Source: Brachybacterium sp. Z12
GTDB lineage: Bacteria; Actinomycetota; Actinomycetes; Actinomycetales; Dermabacteraceae
Assembly: GCF_014400405.1 (NCBI RefSeq)
Contig: NZ_CP060496.1
Coordinates: 1,054,001-1,118,000 of the forward strand
Length of the DNA stretch: 64,000 nucleotides
Direction of reading: 5' to 3'
A program made the position numbers and the translations under genes. Positions 1-11,734 of this stretch are shown here, piece after piece (positions within the stretch are counted from its first letter, which is position 1; each line of letters starts with the position of its first letter). A model generated the notes under the pieces. That model did not search any database. It was given only the letters and a program-made list of their open reading frames with translations, and had not been told where the DNA came from.

Positions 1-1761
1 GCTTTCCGGATCGGCTCCAGCAGCCCGGTGTAGGTCGCCGGGTTCGAACGCCGGGAGCCGCGGATCGCGGTCTGGTCCACCACGATCGCCTCGGCCTCCT
101 TCGGCATCAGCCGTGCACCAGCGAGCTCTTCCCGGAACCGGCCACTCCCGTGATCACTGTGAGCACCCCGAGCGGGATGTCCACGTCCACGGACCGCAGG
201 TTGTGGTGGTCGGCGCCGCGGATCGCGAGAGACCCGGAGGGCTCCCGCACCGTCCCCTTCAGCGCCGTCCGTCGGTCCAGGTGACGGCCGGTGAGGGTGT
301 CGGAGGCGCGCAAGCCCTCCAAGTCGCCTTCGTACTGGACGGCGCCGCCCTCGGCCCCGGCCCGCGGGCCCAGATCGATCACATGATCCGCTATCGCGAT
401 GGTTTCGGGCTTGTGCTCGACCACGAGCACGGTGTTCCCCTTGTCCCGCAGGTCCTCGAGCAGCGAGTTCATGGTGGTGATGTCGTGGGGGTGCAGGCCG
501 ATCGTCGGCTCGTCGAAGACATAGGTGACATCGGTCAGCGCCGAGCCGAGATGGCGGATCATCCTGGTGCGCTGGGACTCTCCTCCCGAGAGGGTGCCTG
601 TGGGCCGGTCGAGGGAAAGATAGCCCAGGCCGATCTTCACGAAGGCGTCCAGCAGCGCGGAGAGGTTCCCCAGCAGCGGGCCGACGCTCGCACTGGTGTG
701 CCGGGACCGCAGCGCGGCGACCCAGTCAGCGAGTTCGGTGATCTGGAGGGCGTTCGCCTCGGCGATCGAGAGCCCGTCGATCCGTGAACTGCGGGCGTGC
801 TCCGCCAGACGCGTGCCCTCGCACTCCGGGCAGTTCACGAAGGTGACCGCCCGGTCCACGAACGCACGGATATGGGGCTGCATCGAGTCGCGGTCCTTGG
901 ACAGCATCGACTTCTGGATCTTCGGGATCAGGCCCTCATAGGTCATATTCGCCCCGTCGAGCTTCACCTTGGTGGGCTCCCGGTACAGGAAATCGTGGAG
1001 CTGACGCCTGGTGAAGGACCGGATCGGCTTGTCGACCGGGAAGAAGCCCGAGGAGGCGAACAGCTTCTCGTACCAGCCGCCAGCCGAGTACCCGGGCACC
1101 AGGAACGGTCCCTCCTCGAGCGACTTGTCCTCGTCGTACAGCTCGGTGAGATCCAGATCGGTGACCTGACCCATGCCCTCGCAGCGCGGGCACATCCCGC
1201 CCACCCGCGTGAAGGTCGTCTTCTCGGCGATGGTCTTCGCACCCTTCTGCACGGTCATCGCCCCGGAGGCGCTCACACTGGGGACGTTGAAGGAGTACGC
1301 GCCGGGCCCGCCGACGTGCGGCTCGGCGAGCTTGGAGAACAGGGTTCGCAGGTAGGCGTTCGCGTCCGTCGCGGTGCCGACGGTCGAGCGGACGTTCGCC
1401 CCCATCCGCTCCTGGTCGACGATGATGGCGGTGGTCAGCCCGTCAGGGAGTCCACATCGGGCCGGGCCAGCTGCGGCATGAAGCCCTGCACGAAGGAGCT
1501 GTAGGTCTCGTTGATCATCCGCTGCGACTCGGCGGCGATCGTGCCGAACACCAGTGAGCTCTTCCCAGAGCCGGAGACCCCGGTGAAGACCGTCAGGCGA
1601 CGTTTGGGGATATCGAGGGAGATGCCGCGGAGGTTGTTCTCTCGCGCACCGCGCACCCGGATCAGATCGTGGGCATCAGCAGCATGGGGGAGGCGGGCAT
1701 CGAACAGCTCCTCAGGGCGCGGTGGGGCGCGATTCGTCCCACGCCCGCGCCATTGTGCCAC
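1..1761 (-). CDS. UvrA-like ABC ATPase, partial, two frameshifts
   Basis: UvrA-type ATPase whose 3' end lies outside the window. The N-terminal part has a Walker A (GVSGSGKSS); the middle has CxxC zinc pairs (CPRCEG, CPECEG), an ABC signature LSGGESQR, Walker [11 protein letters not shown], and a second Walker A (GVAGSGKSS). The shortened insertion region and GTG start at 1761 fit the UvrA-like paralogues linked to drug resistance (DrrC type) better than canonical UvrA, though the function is inferred. Reading frame breaks occur near 1436-1442, where DSLTG should run into [11 protein letters not shown], and near 106-112, where SSLVHG should run into [12 protein letters not shown]. Both sides match the family, so indel errors are likelier than true decay. 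It is divergent from the mycothione reductase gene. Confidence 0.8.
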
Positions 1762-1792
1762 TCGCCCTCACAGCCCCGGCTAGCCTGGAGCG

Positions 1793-3219
1793 GTGACCGA
1801 AACGACGCACTACGACATCGCCCTGATCGGCTCCGGCTCCGCGAATTCCTTCCCGGGGCCCGAGTTCGCCGACCGCAGCATCGTGCAGATCGACCGAGGC
1901 GTGGGCCCGGACCACGTGTTCGGCGGGACCTGCCTGAACCTCGGGTGCATCCCCACCAAGATGTTCGTGCACACCGCGAACCTCGCCCACGCTCCTGCCG
2001 ATGCCGCCCGTTTCGGGCTTACCGAGCAGCTGCGCCATGTGGACTGGCCGGCGATCCGCGACCGCATCTTCGGACGCATCGACCCGATCACCGCCGGTGG
2101 TGAGGAGTACCGCGACGCCCACGAGGACAATGCGAACCTCACCCTGCTGCGCGGCACTGCACGCTTCGTGGACCGCAGCACCCTCCACGTGATCGGGAAC
2201 GACGGGACCGAGCAGACCGTGACCGCTGGGACCATCGTGCTGGGCGCCGGATCCCGTCCTGTCCTGCCGCCGATCGACGGCCTCGCCGAGGCGCATCCGC
2301 ACACCTCGGACACGATCATGCGGATCGATCAGCTGCCCGCCTCGCTCGCGATCCTCGGCTCCGGCGTGATCGCCGTCGAGATGGCGCACATCTTCGCCTC
2401 GCTCGGCGTGGAGGTCACCCTGATCGCCCGGTCCCCGCAGGTGCTGAGCGCCGCGGATGCGGATGTCTCCGCGCGCCTGACCGAGATCCTCGGCGACCGC
2501 CTCCGGCTGGAGACCGAGCTGAGCACCACCTCCGTGCACCGCACGGGGAGGGGATCGAGCTGCGGGGACTGCGTCACGGCGCCGAGGTGACGCTGCAGGC
2601 TGAGGAGCTGCTGGTCGCCGTCGGCCGCCGCCCCAACTCCGACCTGCTGGACGTCGCCGCCGCCGGGATCGACACCGCCGAGTCCGGCCGGGTGCTGGTG
2701 GACGAGCACCAGCGGGTGCTCGGAGGCGGGGAGGTGCTCGAGGGGCTGTGGGCCTTCGGTGATCTCTCCAGCGCCCATCAGCTCAAGCACGTCGCCAACC
2801 ATGAGCAGCGGATCGTGCGGCACAACATCCTCCATCCGCAGCGGCTGCGGCGCTCGGACACCATGCCGGTCCCCAGCGGCGTCTTCACCCACCCGCAGGT
2901 GGCCTGGGTGGGGATCGACGAGGAGACGGCCCGCCGCAGCGGCCGCGAGGTGAAGGTGGCCGTCCAGGAGTACGCCTCGATCGCCTACGGCTGGGCGATG
3001 GAGGACACCACCGGCTTCGTGAAGCTGATCGCCGATGCGGAGACCACCGAGATCCTCGGCGCGCACCTGATCGGTCCCGAGGCCACGACCCTCGTCCAGC
3101 TGCTGATCCAGGCGATGAGCACCGGCCAGAGCGCCCGGGACATCGTCGATGCCCAGTACTGGATCCATCCGGCCATGCCCGAGCTGATCGAGAACGCGCT
3201 GCTGCAGCTCATCGACTGA
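1793..3219 (+). CDS. mtr: Mycothione reductase (one frameshift)
   Basis: NADPH-dependent flavoprotein disulfide reductase that keeps mycothiol, the actinobacterial low-molecular-weight thiol, reduced in the cytoplasm. The redox-active disulfide motif [14 protein letters not shown] sits near residues 43-56. [18 protein letters not shown] Rossmann segment binds NADPH, and the C-terminal dimerisation domain carries HPAMPE. The N-terminal GSGSANS with a short FAD loop is typical of Mtr rather than lipoamide dehydrogenase. GTG start at 1793. The frame is lost at 2544-2551 in a G run; adding one G restores [20 protein letters not shown] and gives about 475 residues, the normal length. I treat it as functional. 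Confidence 0.88.
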
Positions 3220-3246
3220 GCGAGCTGCCCCGCAGCCTCGGGAGTC

Positions 3247-5498
3247 CTACCCCTCGTAGCCGGGCAGGCAGGACTTCAGCGGGTCCTTCTCGATCTCGGG
3301 CTCCGGGGTGGTGCCCTCTTCGGTCCCGTCGTCGGTGGGCTCCTCCGACGCGGAGGTCTCCTCCTCGGAGCTCGGCTCTTCCGCAGGCTCCTCTTCGGCG
3401 CCGCTGGACTCCTCCTCCGGTGGGGCGCCGGTCTCCGCGGGCTCCGACGAACCGGGCTCGGTCTCCCCGCCCACCGACTCCGGCGGATCCTGCTTCATCG
3501 AGTCCTCGATCGAGGCCGCGGCCCACTGCTCGAGGTACTCGAAGTCCGGGTTGCCCGAGAACGTGACGTCCTGGGTGATCGGGTACGAGGTGAAGCCGCC
3601 GTCCTTGATCCGCAGCGCGAGGTCCACGAAGGCGTCGAGATTCCCCACCGGGATGTCGGTCTGGATGTTCTCCTCGGTGGCGTTGACCAGCCGAGGGATG
3701 GACAGGGCGAGAGTGGTCGGATCCGCCTCCTCGGCGACCCTCCGCACGATCCGCTGCTGGCGGCACATGCGGTTGAAGTCGTCTGAACCCTCCCGGGACC
3801 GCGCGTACCACAGCGCATGGAAGCCATCGAGCTTCTGATCCCCGGGCTCGATGTAGCCGTCGACCTTGCTCGAACCGCCTCCGATGGGGATCCGGCGCTC
3901 GACGACCATCTCCACGCCGCCGAGCGCGTCCACGAGATCCTCGAACCCCTGCAGGTTCACCATCGCGTAGTAGTCCATCTCGAGGCCCAGGGTCTCTTCG
4001 ACGGCCCAGCGGGTCGCCGTCAGCCCCGGTTCCGGATCGCCCGGGAACAGGTCGGGGTGCTCATCCGCCCAGGTCCACACCGCGTTGATCAGGTTCTCGT
4101 TGCGGCCGAAGTAGTCGAAGCCGTCGGGGAACTCCTCGGCCGCCAGCGTGTCCTCGGGGAACTCGACGTTCTCGAGGTTGCGCGGGATGGAGAACAGGGC
4201 AGTCTGACCGGTCGCGGTGTCGATCGAAGCCACCATGATGGTGTCGGGACGGGTGCCGGTGCGGTCCGAGCCCGCGTCCTGGCCCAGCAGCATGATGTTC
4301 AACCGGTCGATGTTCGCCCAGGGGTCCTTCCCAGAGGCGAAGGAGCCCCCTCGCCCTGACCCCCGCCGAACACGGACTCCGAGCCGATGAGACCCTGCAG
4401 CGCCCACAGCGACTGCACACCGCGGCCGAAGGGCAGGGCGATGCCCACCACCATCAGCGCCGCGAGCGCGAGAGCGACGTAGCGCTTCGTCCCTGCGAGA
4501 CGTTCCCGGGTCGTGTGCGCGAGGTTCGCCAGCACGATCTGCAGCGCCCAGACGAGGCCCACGACACCGACGGTGATCATCACGCCGATCAGGAAGCTGC
4601 GCTTGGTGGCGAGCATCATGCCTGTGCGCAGCGGCTCGCCGAACAGCAGGAAGGCGCCTGCGGTGACGAGCGCGAGGAGCACCACCGCCAGCAGTGCCCA
4701 GCCGATCCTGCGGAGGCGGGTGGTCACCAGCCCTGAGCCGGGCACGAAGGAGGTGAGCACGGTCCAGAACGCCACTCGCGGCAGCGATCCCGAGGCAGGC
4801 TCCGCGGCAGCGGGGCGGCCCTGGGTGCGGGCGGCGCGGTCACCGGGCTCCGCAGCGGCGTCGTCGGCCGATGCACCGGAGGGAGCGGAGGCCCCGGAGA
4901 CAGAGGTGGTCCGTCCCGGCACGATCGTCGGGCCCGGGGTCCCGGCCGACGCGGGCTCGAGCGCCGCGGCGGGCTCGGCCCCGGAGTCCGTGGGCTGGGC
5001 CCCGGAGCCCGTGGGCTCCGCCTCGGAGGGCGGGGCCAGGGGAGCGTCGACGGGGGCCTGCTCGACGGCATCATCCGCGGTGGCCGACCAGACGTCCTGC
5101 TCGGTGACGGGGTCGGCGGCGAAGGCGGCGCGCCGGCCCCGCGGCCGCTGCACAGGTGCTCCCTCGTCCGCACTCGACGGCGCCGACGCAGCGCTGGAGG
5201 CGGAACCCGCGGTCCCGATCTGGGCGAGCGGGAACGCGGCACGGCGGCCGCGCGGGCGTGGAGATGCTGCGGGGGCTTCCCGCTCCTGCGGCTGCTCCTC
5301 GTCGCGCGACTGGGGCGAGGGCGCCGAGGAGGACCCGATCCAGGTGCGGCGGGGATTCGGCGAGCCGAACGCGGCGTCGCGGTTCCTGCGCGCCTCCTCC
5401 GGGGGAATCGGGGTCGAGCGTGCGCGTCGGGCCGGTTGCTGCTGGTGCCTTCCGGACCGACGGCGTCTGCCCCGGGAGGCTGAGGACGGGTCCGTCAT
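3247..5498 (-). CDS. LCP (LytR-CpsA-Psr) family protein (one frameshift)
   Basis: Membrane enzyme of the LCP family, which transfers polyprenyl-linked glycopolymers such as teichoic acids or arabinogalactan onto peptidoglycan. About 240 residues of Arg/Ala/Pro-rich disordered cytoplasmic region come first. Three transmembrane segments follow (around WALLAVVLLALVTAGAF, FLIGVMITVGVVGLVW and ALALAALMVVGIALPF). The extracellular LCP domain starts at NIMLLGQDAG with the RPDTIMVASID and FSIPRNL motifs, and the protein ends in an acidic Ser/Glu/Pro tail. The frame breaks at 4344-4350 in a run of C on the plus strand; one added base joins the membrane part to the LCP domain, about 750 residues. A second LCP gene lies at 17128-18180. 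The acceptor glycopolymer is unknown. Confidence 0.85.
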
Positions 5499-5548
5499 GC
5501 GCTACATCCTAGGAGCACGATGCTGGATGTTCATGCATCAGGCTGTGA

Positions 5549-7057
<1,509 letters not shown>

Positions 7058-7139
7058 CTCGTCCCGACCAGCCCGCACCGGGCGACGCTGCGCGCCGGCC
7101 GGTGCGATCGCGGGAACGCTGTGCCGGTAGGATCGCCCC

Positions 7140-8137
7140 ATGACGACTCTCGTGATCGGTGGCGCCGGATACATCGGATCGCACGTGGTGCGACTCCTCC
7201 TCGAACAGGGGAAGGAGGTGGTCGTGGTCGACAACCTCTCCACGGGCCTGCGCCAGCGCACGGAGGGTGCCGAGCTGATCGAGCTCGATGTGACCCTCCC
7301 CGATGCACGCGAGAAGCTCGCCTTCGAGATGCGTGCCTGCGGCGCCGACTCCGTGATCCACTTCGCCGCCCACAAGCAGGTCGGGGAATCTGTCGAGAAC
7401 CCCGAGATGTACTGGCACGACAACATCGGCGGGCTCGCCAACGTGCTGTCCGCCTGCGCGAGTGCCGAGGTGCGCGACATCGTGTTCTCCTCCTCGGCCG
7501 CGGTGTACGGCATGCCCGACGTCGACGTCGTCACCGAGGACCTCGCACCACAGCCCATCAACCCCTACGGCGCGACCAAGTACGTGGGGAGTGGATGCTC
7601 GCCGACGCCGAACGGGCCCACGCGATGCGCACCGTGGCCCTGCGGTATTTCAACGTCGCCGGCGCCGGGTGGCCCGAGCTGGCCGACACCGCAGTGATGA
7701 ACCTGGTGCCGATCGTCCTGGACCGCCTCGAGCAGGGGAAGGCCCCCGTGGTGTTCGGGGACGGCTACGACACCCCCGACGGCACCGGCATCCGCGACTA
7801 CGTGCACGTGCTCGACCTCGCCCACGCCCATATCGCGGCGCTGGACTACCTCCGCGGCGAGGAGCGCCCGCACCGGACCTTCAACGTCGGCACCGGCGAG
7901 GGCTCGAGCGTGCTCGAAGTGATCGACGCGATCGCCCGCGCCAAGGGCATCGAGATCACGCCCGAGATCGGGGCGCCCCGCGCCGGTGACCCGGCGCGAC
8001 TGATCTGCTCCGGGGATCGCATCGCCCGGACCCTCGGATGGAAGTCCGAGCACGGCCTGGACGACATCGTCCGCTCCGCCGTGGAGGCGCGAGGCGCGGT
8101 CATCACCCCCGACGTCGAGGCCTACCCCGAGGGGTGA
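7140..8137 (+). CDS. galE: UDP-glucose 4-epimerase (one frameshift)
   Basis: NAD-dependent extended SDR that interconverts UDP-glucose and UDP-galactose for sugar catabolism and cell-wall precursors. Seen are the glycine motif GGAGYIGSHVVRLL at residues 7-20, the SSSAAVYG segment, the catalytic YGATK near residue 145, and downstream RYFNVAGA and DGTGIRDYVHVLDLA, all typical of GalE. The frame is lost at 7585-7590 (TACGTGGGGAGTGG); one added G gives KYVGEWML and a 332-residue protein. Both halves are highly conserved, so an indel error is the likely cause. The stop codon lies inside the first unit of a small tandem repeat. Confidence 0.87.
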
Positions 8138-8225
8138 CGGACTTGCCGCGGGGTGGCGGGTCTAGCTCGGGGTGAGGGTCCGTCCCGCGGGGTGATGGGC
8201 CCTCCTGTGGGGCGGCGGGCTGCCT
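8129..8225. repeat. Five degenerate tandem units of 19-20 nt
   Basis: Five imperfect head-to-tail units, at 8129-8147, 8148-8167, 8168-8186, 8187-8206 and 8207-8225, share the core GCGGGGTGRNGGGYCY. The first unit overlaps the last codons and stop of galE. There is no spacer structure as in CRISPR. The units probably arose by slippage or local duplication; the role is unknown. Confidence 0.6.
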
Positions 8226-8244
8226 GCGGATGCCGTGGCTGCCC

Positions 8245-8315
8245 GCATCCAGTGTCCTCATGCGTACTACCCGTGCCGTAGAGCGCCAGCCTGTACGCAT
8301 GAGGACGGTGGATGC
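8245..8315. terminator. Long hairpin between convergent galE and ilvA
   Basis: Two 23-base arms (8245-8267 and 8293-8315) are reverse complements at 21 of 23 positions and contain GTCCTCATGCGTAC / GTACGCATGAGGAC. The loop is 25 nt. It lies between the 3' ends of galE and ilvA, where a bidirectional terminator is expected, but there is no clear T run and the arms are longer than usual. A palindromic repeat or protein-binding site is also possible. Confidence 0.5.
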
Positions 8316-8350
8316 ACCGACGCCGACGCACACGGAGGCGGTGGGATCGC

Positions 8351-9670
8351 TCAGGTGAGGTAGCGGTAGATCGGGTCCTCGGGATCGACCCGCTCGATCT
8401 CCATGTTCGAGGCGGCCATCCGGGCCATCAGCGGCTCGAGGTCCTCGCGGTCACCGATCTCGAGCCCCACCAGGGCGGGGCCCGCCTCGCGGTTGTTGCG
8501 CTTGATGTAGTCGAACAGCACGATGTCGTCGTGCGGGCCCAGCACCCGGTCCAGGAAGCGGCGCAGCGCCCCGGGCTCCTGGGGGAAGGTCACCAGGAAG
8601 TAGTGCTTGAGACCCTCATGGACGAGGGACCGCTCCACGACCTCGTTGTATCGCGAGACGTCGTTGTTGCCGCCGGAGACCACCACCACGATGTCCCCGG
8701 TCTCTTCCTCGGGATCTGCGGCGCCGTGCCCCGCCCGCCCGAGATGCTCGATCGCACCGGTCGCCACAGCGGTCGCGGCGAGCGCCCCGGCCGGCTCGGC
8801 GATGATGCCCTCGACCTGGTAGAGCGCCAGCATCTGCGTGCACACGGCGCCCTCATCGACCGCGACCAGCTCCGGCGTGATGGCCTGCACCATCCGCAGC
8901 GGACCGGCACCCACGCGGCGCACGGCGGCACCGTCGACGAAGCGGTCCAGGTCGTGGAGGGTCACGGGCCGACCTGCCCGCACCGCGGCCGCCATCGAGA
9001 CGGCGCCGGCGGGCTCCACGCCGATGATCCGGGTCGAGGGGCTCCTCTCCCGCAGCCAGGCACCGCAGCCGCCGAGCAGCCCGCCGCCGCCGACGGGGGG
9101 CACCATGGTGCCGAGCTCGCGACCGTGCTCGGTGCGCAGCTGGTCGGCGGCCTCCAGCGCGACCGTCCCCTGGGCGGCCATGATCACCGGATGGTCGAAG
9201 GGCGGGACCTGGGTGGCGCCGGTGCGCTCGGCATCGTCGGCCGCGGCCTCGGCGGCGTCGTCGAAGGTGTCACCGATCAGCACCAGCTCGACCAGGTCAC
9301 CGCCGATCGCCGTGATCCGTTCGCGCTTCTGCCGCGGCGTGGTGCCGGGGACGTAGATCCGGCCCTGGATGCCCAGTGCGCGGCAGGCCTGCGCGACCCC
9401 CTGCGCATGGTTCCCCGCACTCGCCGCCACCACGCCCGCCGCCCGCGCCTTCGCGTCCAGGGAGTCGAGGAAGAGATAGGCGCCGCGCAGCTTGTAGGAC
9501 CGCACGGACTGCAGGTCCTCGCGCTTGAGCCACACCGGCACTCCGGTGAGCTCGCTGAGCCGTTCGCTGTACTCGAGCGGGGTGCGCCGCAGCACCGGGG
9601 CCAGGCGCTCGGCGGCGGCCTCGACCTCCGGGGCGCGCACCGGCAGTGACGTCGTCTCCGACATGCTCAT
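8351..9670 (-). CDS. ilvA: Threonine ammonia-lyase (threonine deaminase)
   Basis: PLP enzyme that converts threonine to 2-oxobutanoate, the first step of isoleucine synthesis. The PLP lysine is K60 in [22 protein letters not shown] and the glycine-rich phosphate loop [10 protein letters not shown] follow. From about residue 350 the [19 protein letters not shown] segment is an ACT-like regulatory domain, so this is the allosteric biosynthetic type rather than the short catabolic one. 439 residues, intact. Its ATG overlaps the ispF stop (ATGA), so it is translationally coupled to ispF although the pathways are unrelated. Confidence 0.9.
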   Translation of the reverse strand: MSMSETTSLPVRAPEVEAAAERLAPVLRRTPLEYSERLSELTGVPVWLKREDLQSVRSYKLRGAYLFLDSLDAKARAAGVVAASAGNHAQGVAQACRALGIQGRIYVPGTTPRQKRERITAIGGDLVELVLIGDTFDDAAEAAADDAERTGATQVPPFDHPVIMAAQGTVALEAADQLRTEHGRELGTMVPPVGGGGLLGGCGAWLRERSPSTRIIGVEPAGAVSMAAAVRAGRPVTLHDLDRFVDGAAVRRVGAGPLRMVQAITPELVAVDEGAVCTQMLALYQVEGIIAEPAGALAATAVATGAIEHLGRAGHGAADPEEETGDIVVVVSGGNNDVSRYNEVVERSLVHEGLKHYFLVTFPQEPGALRRFLDRVLGPHDDIVLFDYIKRNNREAGPALVGLEIGDREDLEPLMARMAASNMEIERVDPEDPIYRYLT

Positions 9671-10176
9671 CCTTTCTCCATGGCCACGACGAGAGCGGTC
9701 GCCATCGCCGCCACGCCTTCACCACGGCCCGTCAGCCCCAGGCCGTCGGACGTGCTGCCCGAGACTGTCACCGGTGCTCCGGCCGCCTCGCTCATCACCG
9801 TGCTGGCCTCGTCACGGCGCGGTGAGAGACGAGGACGGTTGCCGATGACCTGCACAGCGATGTTGCCGATCTCGAAACCGGCCTCACGCACCAGTCGCGC
9901 CGCCTCGTGCAGCAGGCGGAGCCCGGAGGCGCCCTCCCACTCGGGGCGGCCCACCCCGAAGTGCGTGCCGAGATCTCCGATGCCCGCTGCAGAGAACAGC
10001 GCGTCGCAGGCCGCATGGCAGGCGACATCGGCGTCGGAATGGCCCTCGAGCCCGCGCTCGCCCTCCCAGCGCAGACCCGCCACCCACAGCTCGCGGGAGG
10101 AACCGGTCGACGCGAAGGCATGCACGTCCACCCCGAGACCGACACGGGGAAGGGCGAGGGGAGCCGGAGAGGTCAT
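9667..10176 (-). CDS. ispF: 2-C-methyl-D-erythritol 2,4-cyclodiphosphate synthase
   Basis: Trimeric metal-dependent lyase of the non-mevalonate isoprenoid pathway; it forms MEcPP from CDP-methylerythritol 2-phosphate. GLGVDVHAF gives the metal-binding Asp/His, EGHSDADV the second active-site His/Asp, and GIGDLGTHF follows, with the [13 protein letters not shown] signature at the C terminus. I start at ATG 10176, which overlaps the upstream PTS gene stop by ATGA and gives 169 residues, the family length; an upstream extension in the same frame has no IspF homology. Its usual partner ispD lies nearby in two forms. Confidence 0.92.
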   Translation of the reverse strand: MTSPAPLALPRVGLGVDVHAFASTGSSRELWVAGLRWEGERGLEGHSDADVACHAACDALFSAAGIGDLGTHFGVGRPEWEGASGLRLLHEAARLVREAGFEIGNIAVQVIGNRPRLSPRRDEASTVMSEAAGAPVTVSGSTSDGLGLTGRGEGVAAMATALVVAMEKG

Positions 10177-10489
10177 CGGCGGCTGCCCTTGCCGTCCTCG
10201 CCGCCCGCATCGATGCGCTCCAGGAGCCGGTCGATGTCGTCGAAGGTGACCTGCGGGCTGGTGCCCAGCAGCAGCGGCATGCCGGAGATCCGCGGGATCC
10301 CCAGCGCATCGGGCAGATCGACGGTGCTGACCACTAGATCGGCATGGAAGTCGGGGAGAGCAGATCCATGACCGTGGCCTGGACGACGTGCGCCTCGCGG
10401 TCGCGGGAGGTGAGGTGGTCACGCACCTGCTCCGCGATCAGTGCGGAGGTGGCGATCCCTGCGCCGCACACGATGGCGATGGTGAGCAT
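10173..10489 (-). CDS. PTS sugar transporter subunit IIB, galactitol-like (one frameshift)
   Basis: Small cytoplasmic phosphocarrier of a sugar phosphotransferase system, about 105 residues. The N-terminal [15 protein letters not shown] contains the phospho-accepting Cys in the CGxGxATS pattern of galactitol-type IIB. The ATG at 10489 has AGGAG six bases upstream. The frame is lost at 10352-10357 in a short C run; one added base gives [34 protein letters not shown] and a stop overlapping ispF. No IIA or IIC gene is in the window, so it may serve a PTS encoded elsewhere or have become regulatory. Confidence 0.7.
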
Positions 10490-10632
10490 TGGAACTCCTG
10501 GGCTGGGGTGGGTGACGAGCAATCGCTCGGTGACGTGCGGCGGAAGGCCTGACCACACACCGGCGAGGGTCGATTCTGTCACGTCCTCGCTGGACGGAGC
10601 ACGAGAGGTCCACGGCCGTCTACGATGCCAGC

Positions 10633-11388
10633 GTGACTCAGCCCCGACGCTCCCGCGCTGCCCGCCCTCACGGCCGGGCTGCCGGCATCGTGCTCGCCGG
10701 TGGGTCGGGGACCCGCGTGGGCGCTGGGATCAACAAGGCCTTCCTGCCGCTTGCGGGACGCAGCATCGCCGCGTGGGGACTGAACACGCTCGCCTCGGTC
10801 GAAGGCGTCGGGAACCTCGTCTTCGTGGTCCGGTCAGAGGACCTCGAGCATGCACGCTTCGTCGACGCCCGGGAGACGGACAGCCCGCTCGAGATCATCA
10901 CCGGTGGCGAGACCCGCCAGGAGTCCGAGCTGCTCGCCCTGCGCCATCTGGCAGACCGCATCGACAGCGGTGCGGTCGACACCGTGCTGATCCACGATGC
11001 CGCGCGGCCCCTGATCTCCCATGGCCTGGCCTCTGCGGTGCTGCACGCGGCGCGGGAGACCGGAGGGGCCGTCCCCGGCATCCCCGCCTCCGACATCGCC
11101 GCCGCGGGGCCGGAGCAGACCCTCGCCACCGACGGCGAGCTGCGGCGTGACGCGCTGGTGAGGGTGCAGACCCCGCAGGGCTTCCACGCCGCCACGATCC
11201 TGGACGCATACGAAGCTGCCGCCCGTGACGGTTTCGTGGGCACCGACACCGCCTCCTGCGCCGAGGAGTACACCGATATCCCGGTCTCCTGGGTGCGCGG
11301 CGAGGAGACCAACTTCAAGATCACCTACGCCCAGGATCTGCTCCTGGCTCAAGACGTGGTCAGCGCGCTAGGTTTGAGGACACGGTGA
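10633..11388 (+). CDS. ispD: 2-C-methyl-D-erythritol 4-phosphate cytidylyltransferase, canonical copy
   Basis: CTP-dependent nucleotidyltransferase making CDP-methylerythritol. Every expected motif is present: LAGGSGTRVGAGINKAFL with the nucleotide-binding Arg and Lys, GGETRQESE, HDAARPLI with the metal-binding Asp, VQTPQGF, TDTASCAEEY and the C-terminal NFKITYAQDLLLA lysine. 251 residues, GTG start at 10633. It lies on the strand opposite to carD and ispF, inside what is normally one carD-ispD-ispF run. A TarI-like ribitol-phosphate cytidylyltransferase is an alternative, but the neighbourhood favours IspD. Confidence 0.8.
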   Translation: MTQPRRSRAARPHGRAAGIVLAGGSGTRVGAGINKAFLPLAGRSIAAWGLNTLASVEGVGNLVFVVRSEDLEHARFVDARETDSPLEIITGGETRQESELLALRHLADRIDSGAVDTVLIHDAARPLISHGLASAVLHAARETGGAVPGIPASDIAAAGPEQTLATDGELRRDALVRVQTPQGFHAATILDAYEAAARDGFVGTDTASCAEEYTDIPVSWVRGEETNFKITYAQDLLLAQDVVSALGLRTR

Positions 11389-11395
11389 GGAGGAC

Positions 11396-11710
11396 ATGAT
11401 GAGCGTCGAGGAGAGCTACCTGCGCTGCACCGCCTGCGATCAGGAGGCAGAGCACGTGGTCGTCTACGCGGGGCGATTCGTGTCCCAGATCCAGTGCACC
11501 GGATGCGGTGCCGTGACCCGGCTCGACGTCTCCGAGGACTACCTGCCCGATCTCCGCCAGCGCATCTCCAGCAAGCCGCGGCGTCTGATGAGGAGGCTGC
11601 GGCGTGATCCGGGGCAGCTCGCGACCAGCCTGCCGGTGCGCACGCTGTCCAAGCCCGGCCGGATGGCTCAGGAGTTCCGCACCGTCTGGCGCAGTCGACG
11701 GGACAGCTGA
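11396..11710 (+). CDS. Small zinc-ribbon protein, unknown function
   Basis: 104-residue basic protein with two CxxC pairs (CTACDQ and CTGCGA, residues 11-14 and 34-37), which suggest one structural zinc site. The rest is Arg-rich, without signal peptide or membrane segment. It starts 7 bases after ispD behind AGGAGG and is probably co-transcribed with it. Tandem ATGs at 11396 and 11399 are both possible starts. I do not recognise the family; RNA or DNA binding is a guess from its charge. Confidence 0.6.
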   Translation: MMSVEESYLRCTACDQEAEHVVVYAGRFVSQIQCTGCGAVTRLDVSEDYLPDLRQRISSKPRRLMRRLRRDPGQLATSLPVRTLSKPGRMAQEFRTVWRSRRDS

Positions 11711-11734
11711 GCTCTCAGGTGCCGCGCCGTGGGC

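Noticed and set aside
8129-8225. Short CRISPR array
   Set aside because: Units are contiguous without spacers and degenerate, and there are no cas genes.
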